Made by a program: the position numbers and the translations under genes
In this document: positions 55,062 to 63,747 of the stretch, in pieces
Position numbering within the stretch: position 1 is the first letter of the stretch
Layout of the letters: each line of letters opens with the position of its first letter
Notes under the pieces: generated by a model
Told to the model about the DNA's origin: nothing
What the model saw: the letters and a program-made list of their open reading frames with translations, nothing else
Database searches by the model: none
DNA from: Oscillospiraceae bacterium
GTDB lineage: Bacteria > Bacillota > Clostridia > Oscillospirales > Ruminococcaceae
Assembly: GCA_015067025.1 (NCBI GenBank)
Contig: SVNC01000006.1
Location: 86,496-150,495 of the forward strand
Reading direction: 5' to 3'
DNA: 64,000 bases

Positions 55062-55580
55062 CGCTTAGATCTGAGCGATAAGTTGTTGTTTGGCGGCGAG
55101 CCGCCGCTCCCAATTCCGCCTTTACAAACCATTGCAATTGGCAAAACATTATGAACGGCGGTGTTACAATGTTGTTGTAATTTTTTTCAAATTACCCACA
55201 AGCCTTGATATGCAAGGTGGTTTATTGCCCTAAAGGGCGTCGCAGTCCGTTGGACTGCTGGGGCGTAGCCCCAAACAGAGGTCATTGGTCTAAAGACCGC
55301 AGCAGTCTTTCAGACTGCTGCAGGGGCGGTAGCCTAAACTTTATGAAAATTGCATTTTCATAAAGTCACGCAGTCCTATCGGACTGCTCCCTTCGGCGGC
55401 GGGGCGTCCTACATTAAGGTGATAATTAAAACAGGGTGGTAAATTGCCCGTAAACGCCGATATAAACGGGGATTGGGGCGGTAGCCCCAAGCAGGGCACA
55501 GGGGCGGCGAGCCCCCATATATTCCCCCTTCCCCTTGAGGGGAAGGGGGTCAGGGGGTTAGGGTGACGCCACACCATAGC
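55061..55580. repeat. Hairpin-dense intergenic repeat island
   Basis: Consecutive inverted repeats: 55203-55217, 55227-55238 (GCCC-TAAA-GGGC), 55242-55258 (GCAGTCC/GGACTGC), 55259-55273 (TGGGGC/GCCCCA), 55287-55298 (GGTC-TAAA-GACC), 55299-55321 (GCAGCAGTCT/AGACTGCTGC), 55338-55366 (13-bp stem), 55370-55387 (GCAGTCC/GGACTGC again), 55473-55490, and 55524-55549 (11-bp G/C stem). The order TAAA-loop hairpin, GCAGTC hairpin, GGGGC hairpin recurs, so it is a degenerate repeat with a unit of about 60 bases. No credible gene lies in 55021-55667. Confidence 0.8.
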
Positions 55581-55615
55581 GGAGCGATAACCAACAATTT
55601 TTTTTGATAAAACAT

Positions 55616-55649
55616 AAATCCACTTCTGACAAATATCAGAAGTGGATTT
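55616..55649. terminator. Terminator of glnN (palindromic)
   Basis: AAATCCACTTCTGA, 6-base loop, TCAGAAGTGGATTT; perfect 14-bp stem at the 3' end of glnN. Confidence 0.85.
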
Positions 55650-55667
55650 TTCGTTCATTATATCTGA

Positions 55668-57764
55668 TTATACGTTAAACAACAATTCTTCATAAGTGGG
55701 GAAGGGCCAGTATTTTTCAGCTACCATTGTTTCAAGCTGATCTGCAATAGCACGAAGTGCCTGCATTGTAGCAAATACCTCATCGTGATAGCATCTTGCA
55801 GCTTCAAAGATATCTGATATGCCGTGAGCCTTTATGATAACTGCTTCAAGCTCGTAGATCTTGTTGTTGAGATCTTCGGCAAGAACGCTTATACTTGAAG
55901 CAAGGTTGCTTTCAACACTATATCCGATACCTGCACTCTTCTTTGCTAAAAGTGTCTCGCAAAGTGCTCTTTCATATTCCATAACGGCAGGAAGAATTTC
56001 CTTTGAAGCCATTTCCACAGTTGTAAGAGCCTCGATGTTTATGATCTTGCAGTAGTTTTCAAGCTGGATTTCGGTTCTTGAATTTACTTCAACCTCAGTA
56101 AATACCTTGTGCTTTGCAAAGAGCTTTATATTCTTTTCATCACGGAAATGGGGAATAGCGTCAACAGCGGAGTTGTAGCAGGGAAGTCCTCTGATTTCGG
56201 TAGCTTCTTTTACCCAGGCGTCGTCGTAGCCGTTTCCGTTGAAGATAACACGCTTGTGCTTCTTTATAGTTCTTACGAGAAGCTCGTGGAGTGCTGTGGT
56301 GAAATCCTCTGCACCCTCAAGCTCAGTTGCAAACTCGTCAAGGGCCTCTGCGACGATCGTATTCAGTACAATGTTAGGGTCGGAAATATTGAGAGAAGAA
56401 CCAACGCTTCTGAATTCGAACTTGTTACCTGTAAAAGCAAAGGGAGAGGTTCTGTTTCTGTCGGTAGTATCCTTGGGGAATTTCGGGAGTGTAGAAATAC
56501 CGATATCGAACTGAGAACGCTTCGACTCTACGTCCTTATCATCTACGATTGCGTTTATAATTTCTGTAAGCTCGTCGCCAAGGAATATGGAGACGATTGC
56601 AGGAGGTGCTTCGTTACCGCCAAGTCTGTGGTCATTGCCTGCGGTAGCGACTGACACACGAAGAAGATCGGCGTGCTCATCTACAGCTTTTATGATAGCT
56701 ACGAGGAAGGTTAAGAACTGAGCGTTTTCCATAGGTGACTTACCGGGATTTAAAAGGTTGTGACCGTCATCTGTTGTAAGTGACCAGTTATCGTGCTTGC
56801 CTGAGCCGTTTACACCCTGGAAAGGCTTTTCGTGAAGCAGGCACACCATACCGTGTTCTAAGGCTACCTTCTTCATAATTTCCATTGTGAGCTGATTGTG
56901 GTCAGCGGCAAGGTTTGCAGATTCAAATATAGGTGCACATTCGTGCTGTGCAGGAGCTGCTTCGTTATGTTTTGTCTTGGAGGCAACACCTAAAGCCCAC
57001 AAATGTCTGTCGAGGTCCTCCATATAATTTCCGACTCTCTGCTTTATAGTACCGAAATAATGGTCCTCAAGCTCCTGACCCTTTACAGGTGCGGCACCGA
57101 AAAGCGTTCTGCCTGTGAAGATAAGGTCTTTTCTTTTATCGTAGCTCTTTTTGTCAACAAGGAAGTATTCCTGCTCTGCACCTACCGTTGCAATAGCGGC
57201 GTTTACTTCTTCGTTGCCGAAAAGTCGTAAAATTCTTACCGTCTGCTTTGAAACTGCGTCCATAGAGCGAAGCAGAGGTGTTTTCTTATCAAGTGCTTCT
57301 CCTGAATATGAGAAGAAAGCTGTGGGTATGTAAAGGGCGTTATCCTTTATAAATGCGTAGGAAGTAGGGTCCCAGGCTGTATAGCCTCTCGCTTCAAAGG
57401 TTGCACGGAGTCCGCCTGAGGGAAAGGAGGATGCGTCAGGTTCACCCTTTATAAGCTCCTTACCTGAAAACTCCATAATAGCCGTGCCGTCACCTACAGG
57501 TGAAATAAAGCTGTCGTGCTTTTCTGCTGTGATACCGGTCATAGGCTGGAACCAGTGAGCGTAGTGGGTCGCACCCTTTTCTACCGCCCAGTCCTTCATT
57601 GCACTGGCTACTACCTCTGCAACGGGGAGCGTCAGCTCTGCATCGCCGTGGATAACCTTCATAAGCTCCTTGAAGGTAGCCTTGGGAAGCTTTGTTTTCA
57701 TTACCGCTTCGCTGAATACGTCTGAGCCGAAAAGCTCAGGCATCCGGAGTTTGTTTTCTGTCAT
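55668..57764 (-). CDS. glnN: Type III glutamine synthetase (GlnN)
   Basis: 698 residues, the size of GSIII and far larger than GSI. Signatures include [10 protein letters not shown] at the start, [70 protein letters not shown] and [20 protein letters not shown], which hold the metal and substrate residues. It makes glutamine from glutamate, ammonia and ATP, the main ammonia-assimilation route in many Bacteroidetes and Ruminococcaceae. GGGAGG precedes the ATG. A leader hairpin with a U-run (57801-57833) suggests attenuation by nitrogen supply. Confidence 0.98.
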   Translation of the reverse strand: MTENKLRMPELFGSDVFSEAVMKTKLPKATFKELMKVIHGDAELTLPVAEVVASAMKDWAVEKGATHYAHWFQPMTGITAEKHDSFISPVGDGTAIMEFSGKELIKGEPDASSFPSGGLRATFEARGYTAWDPTSYAFIKDNALYIPTAFFSYSGEALDKKTPLLRSMDAVSKQTVRILRLFGNEEVNAAIATVGAEQEYFLVDKKSYDKRKDLIFTGRTLFGAAPVKGQELEDHYFGTIKQRVGNYMEDLDRHLWALGVASKTKHNEAAPAQHECAPIFESANLAADHNQLTMEIMKKVALEHGMVCLLHEKPFQGVNGSGKHDNWSLTTDDGHNLLNPGKSPMENAQFLTFLVAIIKAVDEHADLLRVSVATAGNDHRLGGNEAPPAIVSIFLGDELTEIINAIVDDKDVESKRSQFDIGISTLPKFPKDTTDRNRTSPFAFTGNKFEFRSVGSSLNISDPNIVLNTIVAEALDEFATELEGAEDFTTALHELLVRTIKKHKRVIFNGNGYDDAWVKEATEIRGLPCYNSAVDAIPHFRDEKNIKLFAKHKVFTEVEVNSRTEIQLENYCKIINIEALTTVEMASKEILPAVMEYERALCETLLAKKSAGIGYSVESNLASSISVLAEDLNNKIYELEAVIIKAHGISDIFEAARCYHDEVFATMQALRAIADQLETMVAEKYWPFPTYEELLFNV

Positions 57765-57800
57765 TTCCTTTTCCTCCCGTGAAAAGAATTTTTGTTCTAC

Positions 57801-57833
57801 AAAAAATAAAGCGTTCTGATGGTATCAAAACGC
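57801..57833 (-). promoter_or_regulatory. Terminator-like attenuator in the glnN leader
   Basis: On the minus strand GCGTTTTGAT pairs with ATCAGAACGC (10 bp, one G-U) around a 3-base loop, followed by TTTATTTTTT, about 40 bases before the glnN start. Confidence 0.6.
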
Positions 57834-57874
57834 CGCAAATATATCTATTTATCTGTTTAGTCTGTACCTTAATA

Positions 57875-57903
57875 ATAATACAGTAATACGGCAAAAATGT
57901 CAA
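57875..57903 (-). promoter_or_regulatory. glnN promoter
   Basis: On the minus strand TTGACA, 17-base gap, TATTAT, upstream of the attenuator. Confidence 0.75.
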
Positions 57904-57959
57904 GTGGGATTTTGCACAAAAGAATATAAACAATGCTCCTTATAATTAGAGTGAAAAAC

Positions 57960-57985
57960 CCCCGATATATAATTATATATCGGGG
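57960..57985 (-). terminator. Terminator of the rpmH-jag operon
   Basis: A perfect 26-base palindrome (CCCCGATATATAA and complement), followed on the minus strand by TTTTT. Confidence 0.85.
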
Positions 57986-57994
57986 ATAAGTTTT

Positions 57995-58912
57995 TTAGAA
58001 TTCGATTTTACCGTAAAGTGTAGCGTTCTTTTCAGCTTCTACAGTTTCCTGAGAATACTGATATGTTGCATTTTCATCAGAAGTACGCTTGTACTCTCTT
58101 TCAAAGCTTGTGGAGAAGCCACTGCTCTGCTTATAGGAACGGTTGCCACCGTTGCCGTTTCTTCTCTGACCGCCTCTTCTGTCGTTTTTCTTATTGTCGC
58201 TATGTCTTTGTGCAGCGGAGATAACTACCTTTCTGTAAGGCTCTTCTCCGATGGAATTACTGTACACACCTTCGATTTCTGCAACCTTGCTGTGAATGAT
58301 ACGACGCTCATAGGGGTTCATAGGTTCTAAGGTAATTCTTCTGCCCTGACGGAGTACCTTGTTTGCAGTACGTTCAGCAAGAGCACGGAGAGTTTCTTCT
58401 CGCTTATCTCTGTAGCCGTTGCAGTCAACTGTAATTCTGCAGTAGGGCTCGTCGTTTCTGTTACTTGCTAATATTGCAAGATACTGGAGAGAATCAAGAG
58501 TTTCACCTCTTCTGCCGATCACGATACCGAGCTTTTCGCCAACGATATCTAAAATTGTGATCTCTTCCTTTTCAATTACGTTTACCTTGAAATCTGTAGC
58601 ACCAAGCTCTGTAAGAACCTTTTCAATATATGCTACTGCAAGTGCGATCTTTTCGCTGTGTTCAGCACTATCTGCTGCAGGTGTTGCAGTTTCTGTAGCT
58701 ACTGCTTCTGCGGGAGCAGTTTCTGCCTTGGCTTCAACTTCGGGGAATGTTACCTTGATCTTGTAGTCACCCTTCTTGCCGAATAACTTTTTTACCGGTT
58801 CTTCAATAACTTCAATAGTAATGTCTGTAGCTTTTACTCCGAGTGCTGTGATTTCTGTGTAAGCAAGAGCCTTAAGCTCCTCTAACACCTTGCCGCTATA
58901 AATTTTTTCCAT
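57995..58912 (-). CDS. jag: RNA-binding protein Jag (EloR/KhpB)
   Basis: 305 residues. The Jag N-terminal domain comes first (about 1-55, with EEPVKKLFGKKGDYKIKVTF), then an Ala/Glu/Thr linker, a KH domain (about 100-170, with GEKLGIVIGRRGETLDSLQY) and an R3H domain (about 175-235, RRITLEPMNPYERRIIHSKV), ending in an Arg/Asn/Gly-rich tail. Relatives bind RNA and control cell elongation with KhpA. It follows yidC, its standard partner, in the rpmH operon. Confidence 0.95.
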   Translation of the reverse strand: MEKIYSGKVLEELKALAYTEITALGVKATDITIEVIEEPVKKLFGKKGDYKIKVTFPEVEAKAETAPAEAVATETATPAADSAEHSEKIALAVAYIEKVLTELGATDFKVNVIEKEEITILDIVGEKLGIVIGRRGETLDSLQYLAILASNRNDEPYCRITVDCNGYRDKREETLRALAERTANKVLRQGRRITLEPMNPYERRIIHSKVAEIEGVYSNSIGEEPYRKVVISAAQRHSDNKKNDRRGGQRRNGNGGNRSYKQSSGFSTSFEREYKRTSDENATYQYSQETVEAEKNATLYGKIEF

Positions 58913-58965
58913 TGTTAAAATCCTTCCGTAGTATGCAGAGAGCGTTATTTGTTACTGCTTTGCTG

Positions 58966-60294
58966 TCAATCTTCGTCTTCTTCGTTGTACTCTTCGCCGT
59001 ACTTTTCAGCATCGGCCTTTCTTGCTGCTGCAAGCTTTCTTCTGTTGATTTCCTTCTGGCTTAATGATTCTGTCTTGGTTACTACCTTTTCCTTGCCTGT
59101 GTCTGCGTCAGTAACTACCGCTGTAGTTGTAACTTCCTGATGCTTTTTGTGGTTAGCCTTGTACTCTTCTTCTGCCTTTGCTCTGATTTTTGCAGGGTTG
59201 TAGAAGATCTGTAAAAGTACCGCCTGAACTGTACCTAAAGCATAGTTTATCGTCCAGTAAAGACCAACACCCGCAGGAACGCTGAATGCGATAAAGAGAG
59301 AGAGAAGGGGCATAGCATAGATCATTATCTTCATGCCTGCACCGCCTACGTCTGCGGTCTCAGGGTTGTTAAGTCTGTTGTAGTACTGTGTAAGAAGTGT
59401 CTGTGCGATAGAGAAGATAAAGGAAAGAATAGGGATGATAAGCAGAGCGTTGAATTTCCACTCAGGAGTCATACCTAGATCAAGACCAAAGAATATCATA
59501 TTGTCCTTGAGGTTTGCAATCTGTCCCTTAACCGTATCTGACATCAGAGAGCTTTCTTCAAAGCTCTGGGGGTACTTGTTGTACATCTGAAGGGCCATAA
59601 GCTCCTTCTGAAGACTTGCGTATTTTGTCTTTACCATCTTTAATCTTGAGATGGTTTCAGCAGATAATCTTGACTTTTCGCCTGTGATATCTGCAAATTC
59701 TTCTTCTGTAAAGTTGCCGTACTTTTCTCTGTCTTCCTTTGTGATGACAGTGGGATCCTTTTCAGAATAGTTGTTCTTGAAGTTTTCGTCTTCCTTGAAC
59801 TCATGCTCATACTTAGCGAGATTATTAGTCTCTGAAATGAACATCTGTGTTCTTGTGGCAGGATCCTTGTATAATTCTATCAGCTCTTTATCCTTAACGT
59901 TATATTCGTTTAAGAAAATGCTGGCGTATTCTGTATCAATTGCGACGGTTACAGTATGGTTTATCTGATCAGATGGAATATGCTCCATATGAGTCATGGG
60001 CTTGTAAACTACGTCGATCATACCGAAGAGGATGAGCATTGTAAGCACCAAAGGACCGCAACCGCCTGTGGGGTTGTAACCTTCTGCCTGAAGCTTCTGA
60101 AGCTCTTCAGCCTGTTTTTCTCTGTTATCTCTGTATTTTCTCTGAATTTCCTTTACTCTGGGAGCAAATAGCTGTGAGTATGCCATATTCTTCTGCTGTT
60201 TTAATGTCAGCGGAAGCGTAGCAAGCTTTAAAATGATTGTGAAAATTAAAATCGCCCAACCGAAGTTCTGTAAAAGCAGATAAATGGGCCACAT
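58966..60294 (-). CDS. yidC: Membrane protein insertase YidC
   Basis: 442 residues from the ATG at 60294; about five membrane helices, a large charged insert between helices 1 and 2 (about residues 105-240, rich in Lys/Glu), and a basic tail. Core motifs include FTIILKLATLPLTLKQQKNM and WTINYALGTVQAVLLQIFYN. It inserts and folds membrane proteins with the Sec machinery. The ATG at 60294 has no good ribosome site. Reading upstream in frame gives 15 more codons (protein DFLYTLIGTPLGYIMW, as in relatives) from an ATA at 60337-60339, seven bases after AAGGTG, so the true start is probably there. Confidence 0.93.
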   Translation of the reverse strand: MWPIYLLLQNFGWAILIFTIILKLATLPLTLKQQKNMAYSQLFAPRVKEIQRKYRDNREKQAEELQKLQAEGYNPTGGCGPLVLTMLILFGMIDVVYKPMTHMEHIPSDQINHTVTVAIDTEYASIFLNEYNVKDKELIELYKDPATRTQMFISETNNLAKYEHEFKEDENFKNNYSEKDPTVITKEDREKYGNFTEEEFADITGEKSRLSAETISRLKMVKTKYASLQKELMALQMYNKYPQSFEESSLMSDTVKGQIANLKDNMIFFGLDLGMTPEWKFNALLIIPILSFIFSIAQTLLTQYYNRLNNPETADVGGAGMKIMIYAMPLLSLFIAFSVPAGVGLYWTINYALGTVQAVLLQIFYNPAKIRAKAEEEYKANHKKHQEVTTTAVVTDADTGKEKVVTKTESLSQKEINRRKLAAARKADAEKYGEEYNEEDED

Positions 60295-60378
60295 AATATA
60301 GCCTAAGGGCGTACCGATTAATGTGTATAAGAAATCTATGACAAATCACCTTCCGTATAGTCTGCTGCCTAATTGCAG

Positions 60379-60615
60379 TCATTTTCTCTTGAAAAAATAA
60401 AATTCCTGTGGTACATAGTCATAGCCACCCGGCGAAAACGGGTTGCATCTAATAATTCTCCGTATAGTCAAATAACCGCCTTTCACCGCACCAAAACGCA
60501 TAATAGCCGTCATAGCATATTCCGAGCAGCTTGGTGTAAACCGGCAACAACGCGGTAACCACTTAGATAGTGTAAGTCTGTAAATTTTTACGAAAAATAA
60601 CAGTACATATTTCAT
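60379..60615 (-). CDS. yidD: Membrane protein insertion efficiency factor YidD
   Basis: 78 residues, the family size. The motifs RLTLSKWLPRCCRFTPSCSE, YAMTAIMRFGAVKGGYLTIR and RCNPFSPGGYDYVP define the family. It is a small membrane-associated protein that helps YidC insert clients. It lies between rnpA (7 bases upstream) and yidC, the conserved order. Confidence 0.95.
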   Translation of the reverse strand: MKYVLLFFVKIYRLTLSKWLPRCCRFTPSCSEYAMTAIMRFGAVKGGYLTIRRIIRCNPFSPGGYDYVPQEFYFFKRK

Positions 60616-60622
60616 TTTATTT

Positions 60623-60988
60623 TTAGTCGTTCTTTTTGCCGTATCTTCCCAGTATCTGTTTATTCATAAGGGAGTACAGCTTGTCCGTTTTTAATTCTGT
60701 GGTTTTTGCTCTTGCCACAAAAATAAAGTCGTATCTCTTTTTGCTTTGTTCTCTTAAGCGAGGTTCAATAAGGCGGAACGCTTCACGGATAACCCGTCTT
60801 GCACGATTGCGTTTAACTGCATTGCCGACCTTTTTTCCTGTCACAATGCCTATGCGGTTTACCCGCCTTTTATTTTCCCTCACATAGCATATGAATGCAT
60901 AGGTTACAATGGAGTCGCCCTTTTTAAAAAGGAAACGAAATTCCTTGTCCTTCTTTATGCAGACATATTTTTTTCTGAATTCACTCAC
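60623..60988 (-). CDS. rnpA: Ribonuclease P protein component
   Basis: 121 residues, starting at a GTG at 60988 since no ATG in frame fits. The RNA-binding signature is GKKVGNAVKRNRARRVIREA, preceded by KDKEFRFLFKKGDSIVTYAF and followed by KKRYDFIFVARAKTTE. It is the protein subunit that helps the RNase P RNA cut tRNA precursors. It starts 7 bases after rpmH. Confidence 0.97.
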   Translation of the reverse strand: MSEFRKKYVCIKKDKEFRFLFKKGDSIVTYAFICYVRENKRRVNRIGIVTGKKVGNAVKRNRARRVIREAFRLIEPRLREQSKKRYDFIFVARAKTTELKTDKLYSLMNKQILGRYGKKND

Positions 60989-60995
60989 TACGATA

Positions 60996-61130
60996 TTAGT
61001 AGCTTAAGTGCTTTCTGCCCTTTGCACGTCTTCTTGCGAGAACCTTACGACCGTTTCTTGTGGACATTCTTTTTCTGAAGCCGTGTTCTTTCTGTCTCTG
61101 CAGCTTCTTGGGCTGGTAAGTTCTTTTCAT
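60996..61130 (-). CDS. rpmH: 50S ribosomal protein L34
   Basis: 44 residues, too short for the usual length cut-off. The sequence begins [20 protein letters not shown], continues [20 protein letters not shown] and ends HLSY, the hallmark of L34. AGGAGG precedes the ATG. It heads the rpmH-rnpA-yidD-yidC-jag operon; unlike many Firmicutes, dnaA is not adjacent in this window. Confidence 0.98.
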   Translation of the reverse strand: MKRTYQPKKLQRQKEHGFRKRMSTRNGRKVLARRRAKGRKHLSY

Positions 61131-61156
61131 TGTGTATTCCTCCTGTTATAGTGATT

Positions 61157-61194
61157 ACAGTTAAATGATTAACTGTAAGGCGTCAATTTACGCC
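61157..61194 (-). promoter_or_regulatory. Hairpins in the rpmH leader
   Basis: Two small stems, ACAGTTAA/TTAACTGT (61157-61176) and GGCGT/ACGCC (61179-61194), lie between promoter and ribosome site. They may time or tune L34 expression. Confidence 0.4.
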
Positions 61195-61207
61195 TATGCA
61201 ATTTAAT

Positions 61208-61236
61208 ATTATACCTTAAATTGACCGCTATGTCAA
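61208..61236 (-). promoter_or_regulatory. rpmH promoter
   Basis: On the minus strand TTGACA, 17-base gap, TATAAT: a full-consensus sigma-A promoter. Confidence 0.85.
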
Positions 61237-61307
61237 GATATAAAGAGAAAAAAGATTGAAAACTTTTTTACGTCATTTATTATTAAAAATACACAATAAA
61301 AGGGTGT

Positions 61308-61787
61308 TCACACTCTGTTGATGACCGCAGTTGCTATGTTAAGATAAAGGGCAAAGCATAGCCACAGAATGTACGGAATGTTAAGATATGCAGATATTCG
61401 TCTTATCCTGCCGAAAATATATATCATTATACCTACCAGTACTATCATAAGAGCGATTATGAAAGCACCCGTCCATAGCATCTGAAATCTGAAGAAGACT
61501 ATACTCCAGGAAAAATTCAGTGCCAACTGAATAAAATATACTGTAAGGGCAGTCCGCTTTATTTTTTTATCATAGTCGGCTGTACAGATAAGATATGCTG
61601 ATATGCCCATAAGTGCATATAGTATCACCCATGCAACGACAAATACCGGTGCAGGCGGTTGCAAGGGTGGTGCCTTGTAGATTTCAAAAAATTCAGAAAA
61701 TCCACCCGTGATAAGTGCAGACAATGCTCCGACAAGCTCTGTGCCGATAACAAACAGTAAAAATTTTGCTAAAGAAAACTGTTTCAT
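61308..61787 (-). CDS. tspO: TspO/MBR family membrane protein
   Basis: 159 residues with five membrane helices. The family motifs are visible: KAPPLQPPAPVFVVAWVILY in the first loop and helix 2, and QLALNFSWSIVFFRFQMLW in helices 3-4. TspO proteins bind porphyrins or lipids and are linked to stress responses. It stands alone next to the rpmH operon with no clear partner. Confidence 0.93.
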   Translation of the reverse strand: MKQFSLAKFLLFVIGTELVGALSALITGGFSEFFEIYKAPPLQPPAPVFVVAWVILYALMGISAYLICTADYDKKIKRTALTVYFIQLALNFSWSIVFFRFQMLWTGAFIIALMIVLVGIMIYIFGRIRRISAYLNIPYILWLCFALYLNIATAVINRV

Positions 61788-61899
61788 AAATTCACCTTTA
61801 ACCGTAGAAAATTTTCTTTCTATTATATATAGTATACGGAAATATTTTATGCTTCATTTTTACAGAATATTCCCTTATTGATTTTACTGCCCTGATATG

Positions 61900-62019
61900 G
61901 TATAATAACCGCAAACGGTTATTATACATTTATTTAAATCGTCCTCGCAGATACGCAAATCTCCTGATTTGCGTATCTGCGTATCGGACGATCGTACTAT
62001 AACCTTGCGGTTATAGTAC
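61900..62019. repeat. Array of three perfect hairpins upstream of the DUF2461 gene
   Basis: Stems at 61900-61927 (GTATAATAACCG, loop CAAA), 61947-61980 (15-bp stem GCAGATACGCAAATC, loop TCCT, with a further outer pairing 61938-61944/61986-61992) and 61994-62019 (GTACTATAACC, loop TTGC). All are perfect and back to back. This interval (61788-62051) has no gene. Confidence 0.85.
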
Positions 62020-62051
62020 AGTAAACAGAGATTAAAAAAAGGAAGAGCGTA

Positions 62052-62795
62052 ATGTTCAGCGGCTTTAATAAAAAGACAACGGAATTTTTAAAGGGTATCC
62101 GTGACAATAACAATAAAGAATGGTTTGAAGCGCATAAGCAGGAGTATTTAGAAAACGTCTACCAGCCTTTGTGCGAGCTGGCAAGCTATATGGGAGAGCA
62201 GTTTTCTGACATTCCTGACGTAGTGCATAAGGCGTCAAGAATATATCAGGATGCTTCCTTTCCACCTTATCAGCATTATCGTGATACGATGTGGATATAT
62301 ATCCTCCATAATGCGATGATGTGGAATCAGACGCCTATGGTATATCTTGAGCTATCCGCAGACGGTATAGTATGCGGTTTTAAAGTGAGCAAGCCTCAGC
62401 CTTACGTGATGGAGAATTTCCGCAAGGAGCTTTTATCCAACAAGGGTTTTTTCATTGATATACTAAACGGACTTAAAGAAAAGTATGATATAAAGATTGC
62501 AGGCGAGGAATATAAAAGAAAAAAGCCCTGCAATGATGAAGAGCTTATTGACTTTATGAGCAAGAAAAATCTTTTTATCTATTTTACGATTCCTTGCGGT
62601 AAGGAAACGTATTCGGCAAAGCTTGGAGAAACTTTAAAAAATGCGGCGGCAGATTTCTGGGGACTGGTGGAATACTTTATGCCCTTTCTTATAAAGGAGC
62701 TTCCTGCCGAGGTAGAAATTCCCGAAAGCGAGGGGCAGAAGCTGAAAACAGACTCATCGCCTATCGCTGATAAGTACGGCGGATTTATGTGGTAA
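62052..62795 (+). CDS. DUF2461 family protein
   Basis: 247 residues, full length for the family. Typical parts are FSGFNKKTTEFLKGIRDNNN, NKEWFEAHKQEYLENVYQPL, the RIYQDASFPPYQHYRDTMW block and FYLE-like strands (TPMVYLELSADG). Its biochemical role is not known. The FliB-like gene starts 9 bases after its stop, so the two are probably translated together. Confidence 0.9.
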   Translation: MFSGFNKKTTEFLKGIRDNNNKEWFEAHKQEYLENVYQPLCELASYMGEQFSDIPDVVHKASRIYQDASFPPYQHYRDTMWIYILHNAMMWNQTPMVYLELSADGIVCGFKVSKPQPYVMENFRKELLSNKGFFIDILNGLKEKYDIKIAGEEYKRKKPCNDEELIDFMSKKNLFIYFTIPCGKETYSAKLGETLKNAAADFWGLVEYFMPFLIKELPAEVEIPESEGQKLKTDSSPIADKYGGFMW

Positions 62796-62804
62796 GGAGA
62801 TATT

Positions 62805-63713
62805 ATGAAAATATATGCCCCTGATTATTATAATGAATTCTCCTGTATCGCTGATAAATGTAAGCATAGCTGTTGTATCGGCTGGGAGATAGATATTGAT
62901 GATTATACCTTTGGGCTTTATAAAGATATCGGCGGTGAGCTTGGTAAAAAGCTTTCACAGAATATCGTAACTAACGAGGATAACGTCCATAGCTTTAAGC
63001 TTTGCGAGGGTGAGCGTTGCCCCTTTCTTAATGAAAAAGGACTGTGCGAGCTGATTTTAGAAAAGGGAGAAGATATCCTATGCGATATATGTAACGATCA
63101 TCCCCGTTTCAGAAATTTCTACTCAGACAGGACTGAGATGGGTTTAGGTCTTTGCTGTGAGGCGGTGTCAGAGCTTATCTGCGGCAGAGAGAAAAAGACC
63201 GTGATAATTTTTCTTACTGACGATGGAATTTCAGAGGATGCTCCCGACGATTACGAAGAATATCTATATGAAACAAAGGAAACTGCTATAGCCATAATGC
63301 AGGACAGAAGTATCCCTTACAGTGAAAGAGAAATGAAGCTGTTACCCGATATAAAGTACCACAGCAACAAGGAGATATACGACATTCTTTTTCCGCTGGA
63401 AAGATTATCGGCTCAGTGGGATGATATGCTGTCTGCTCTTTTAACGGAAAGTAGAGCAGTTTTATCCGACTATGATACACTAAAGGAACAGTTAGCGGTA
63501 TATTTTATTTTCCGTCACCTGAATTATAACACCTATGACGTGGAAAAGACCTTGAAATTTGCTCTTTTTTCGGTAAATGCTATAATGACTATAGCAAAAT
63601 CCCGCTACGGCGAAAGTCCCACGTCTTCTGAAATAGCTGATACAGCAAGAATGTATTCGGCAGAGATAGAATATTCTGATTGTAATATTGACGGAATAAT
63701 TAACAACTTGTAA
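62805..63713 (+). CDS. FliB-like Cys-rich lysine N-methylase family protein
   Basis: 302 residues. The N-terminal 125 residues carry the family's Cys set: FSCIADKCKHSCCIGWEIDI, EGERCPFLNEKGLCELI and DILCDICNDHPRFRNFYSDR, then GLGLCCEAVSELICG. FliB of Salmonella is needed for methylation of flagellin lysines. No flagellin gene is in the window, so the substrate here is open and may be another surface protein. The Cys residues likely hold a metal cluster. Confidence 0.85.
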   Translation: MKIYAPDYYNEFSCIADKCKHSCCIGWEIDIDDYTFGLYKDIGGELGKKLSQNIVTNEDNVHSFKLCEGERCPFLNEKGLCELILEKGEDILCDICNDHPRFRNFYSDRTEMGLGLCCEAVSELICGREKKTVIIFLTDDGISEDAPDDYEEYLYETKETAIAIMQDRSIPYSEREMKLLPDIKYHSNKEIYDILFPLERLSAQWDDMLSALLTESRAVLSDYDTLKEQLAVYFIFRHLNYNTYDVEKTLKFALFSVNAIMTIAKSRYGESPTSSEIADTARMYSAEIEYSDCNIDGIINNL

Positions 63714-63747
63714 AAGCAGACGATCTTTAGTTGAGCAGAGAAATTTT

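Noticed and set aside
61131..61307. Replication origin next to rpmH
   Set aside because: No DnaA boxes (TTATCCACA) and no dnaA gene; the neighbour is tspO.
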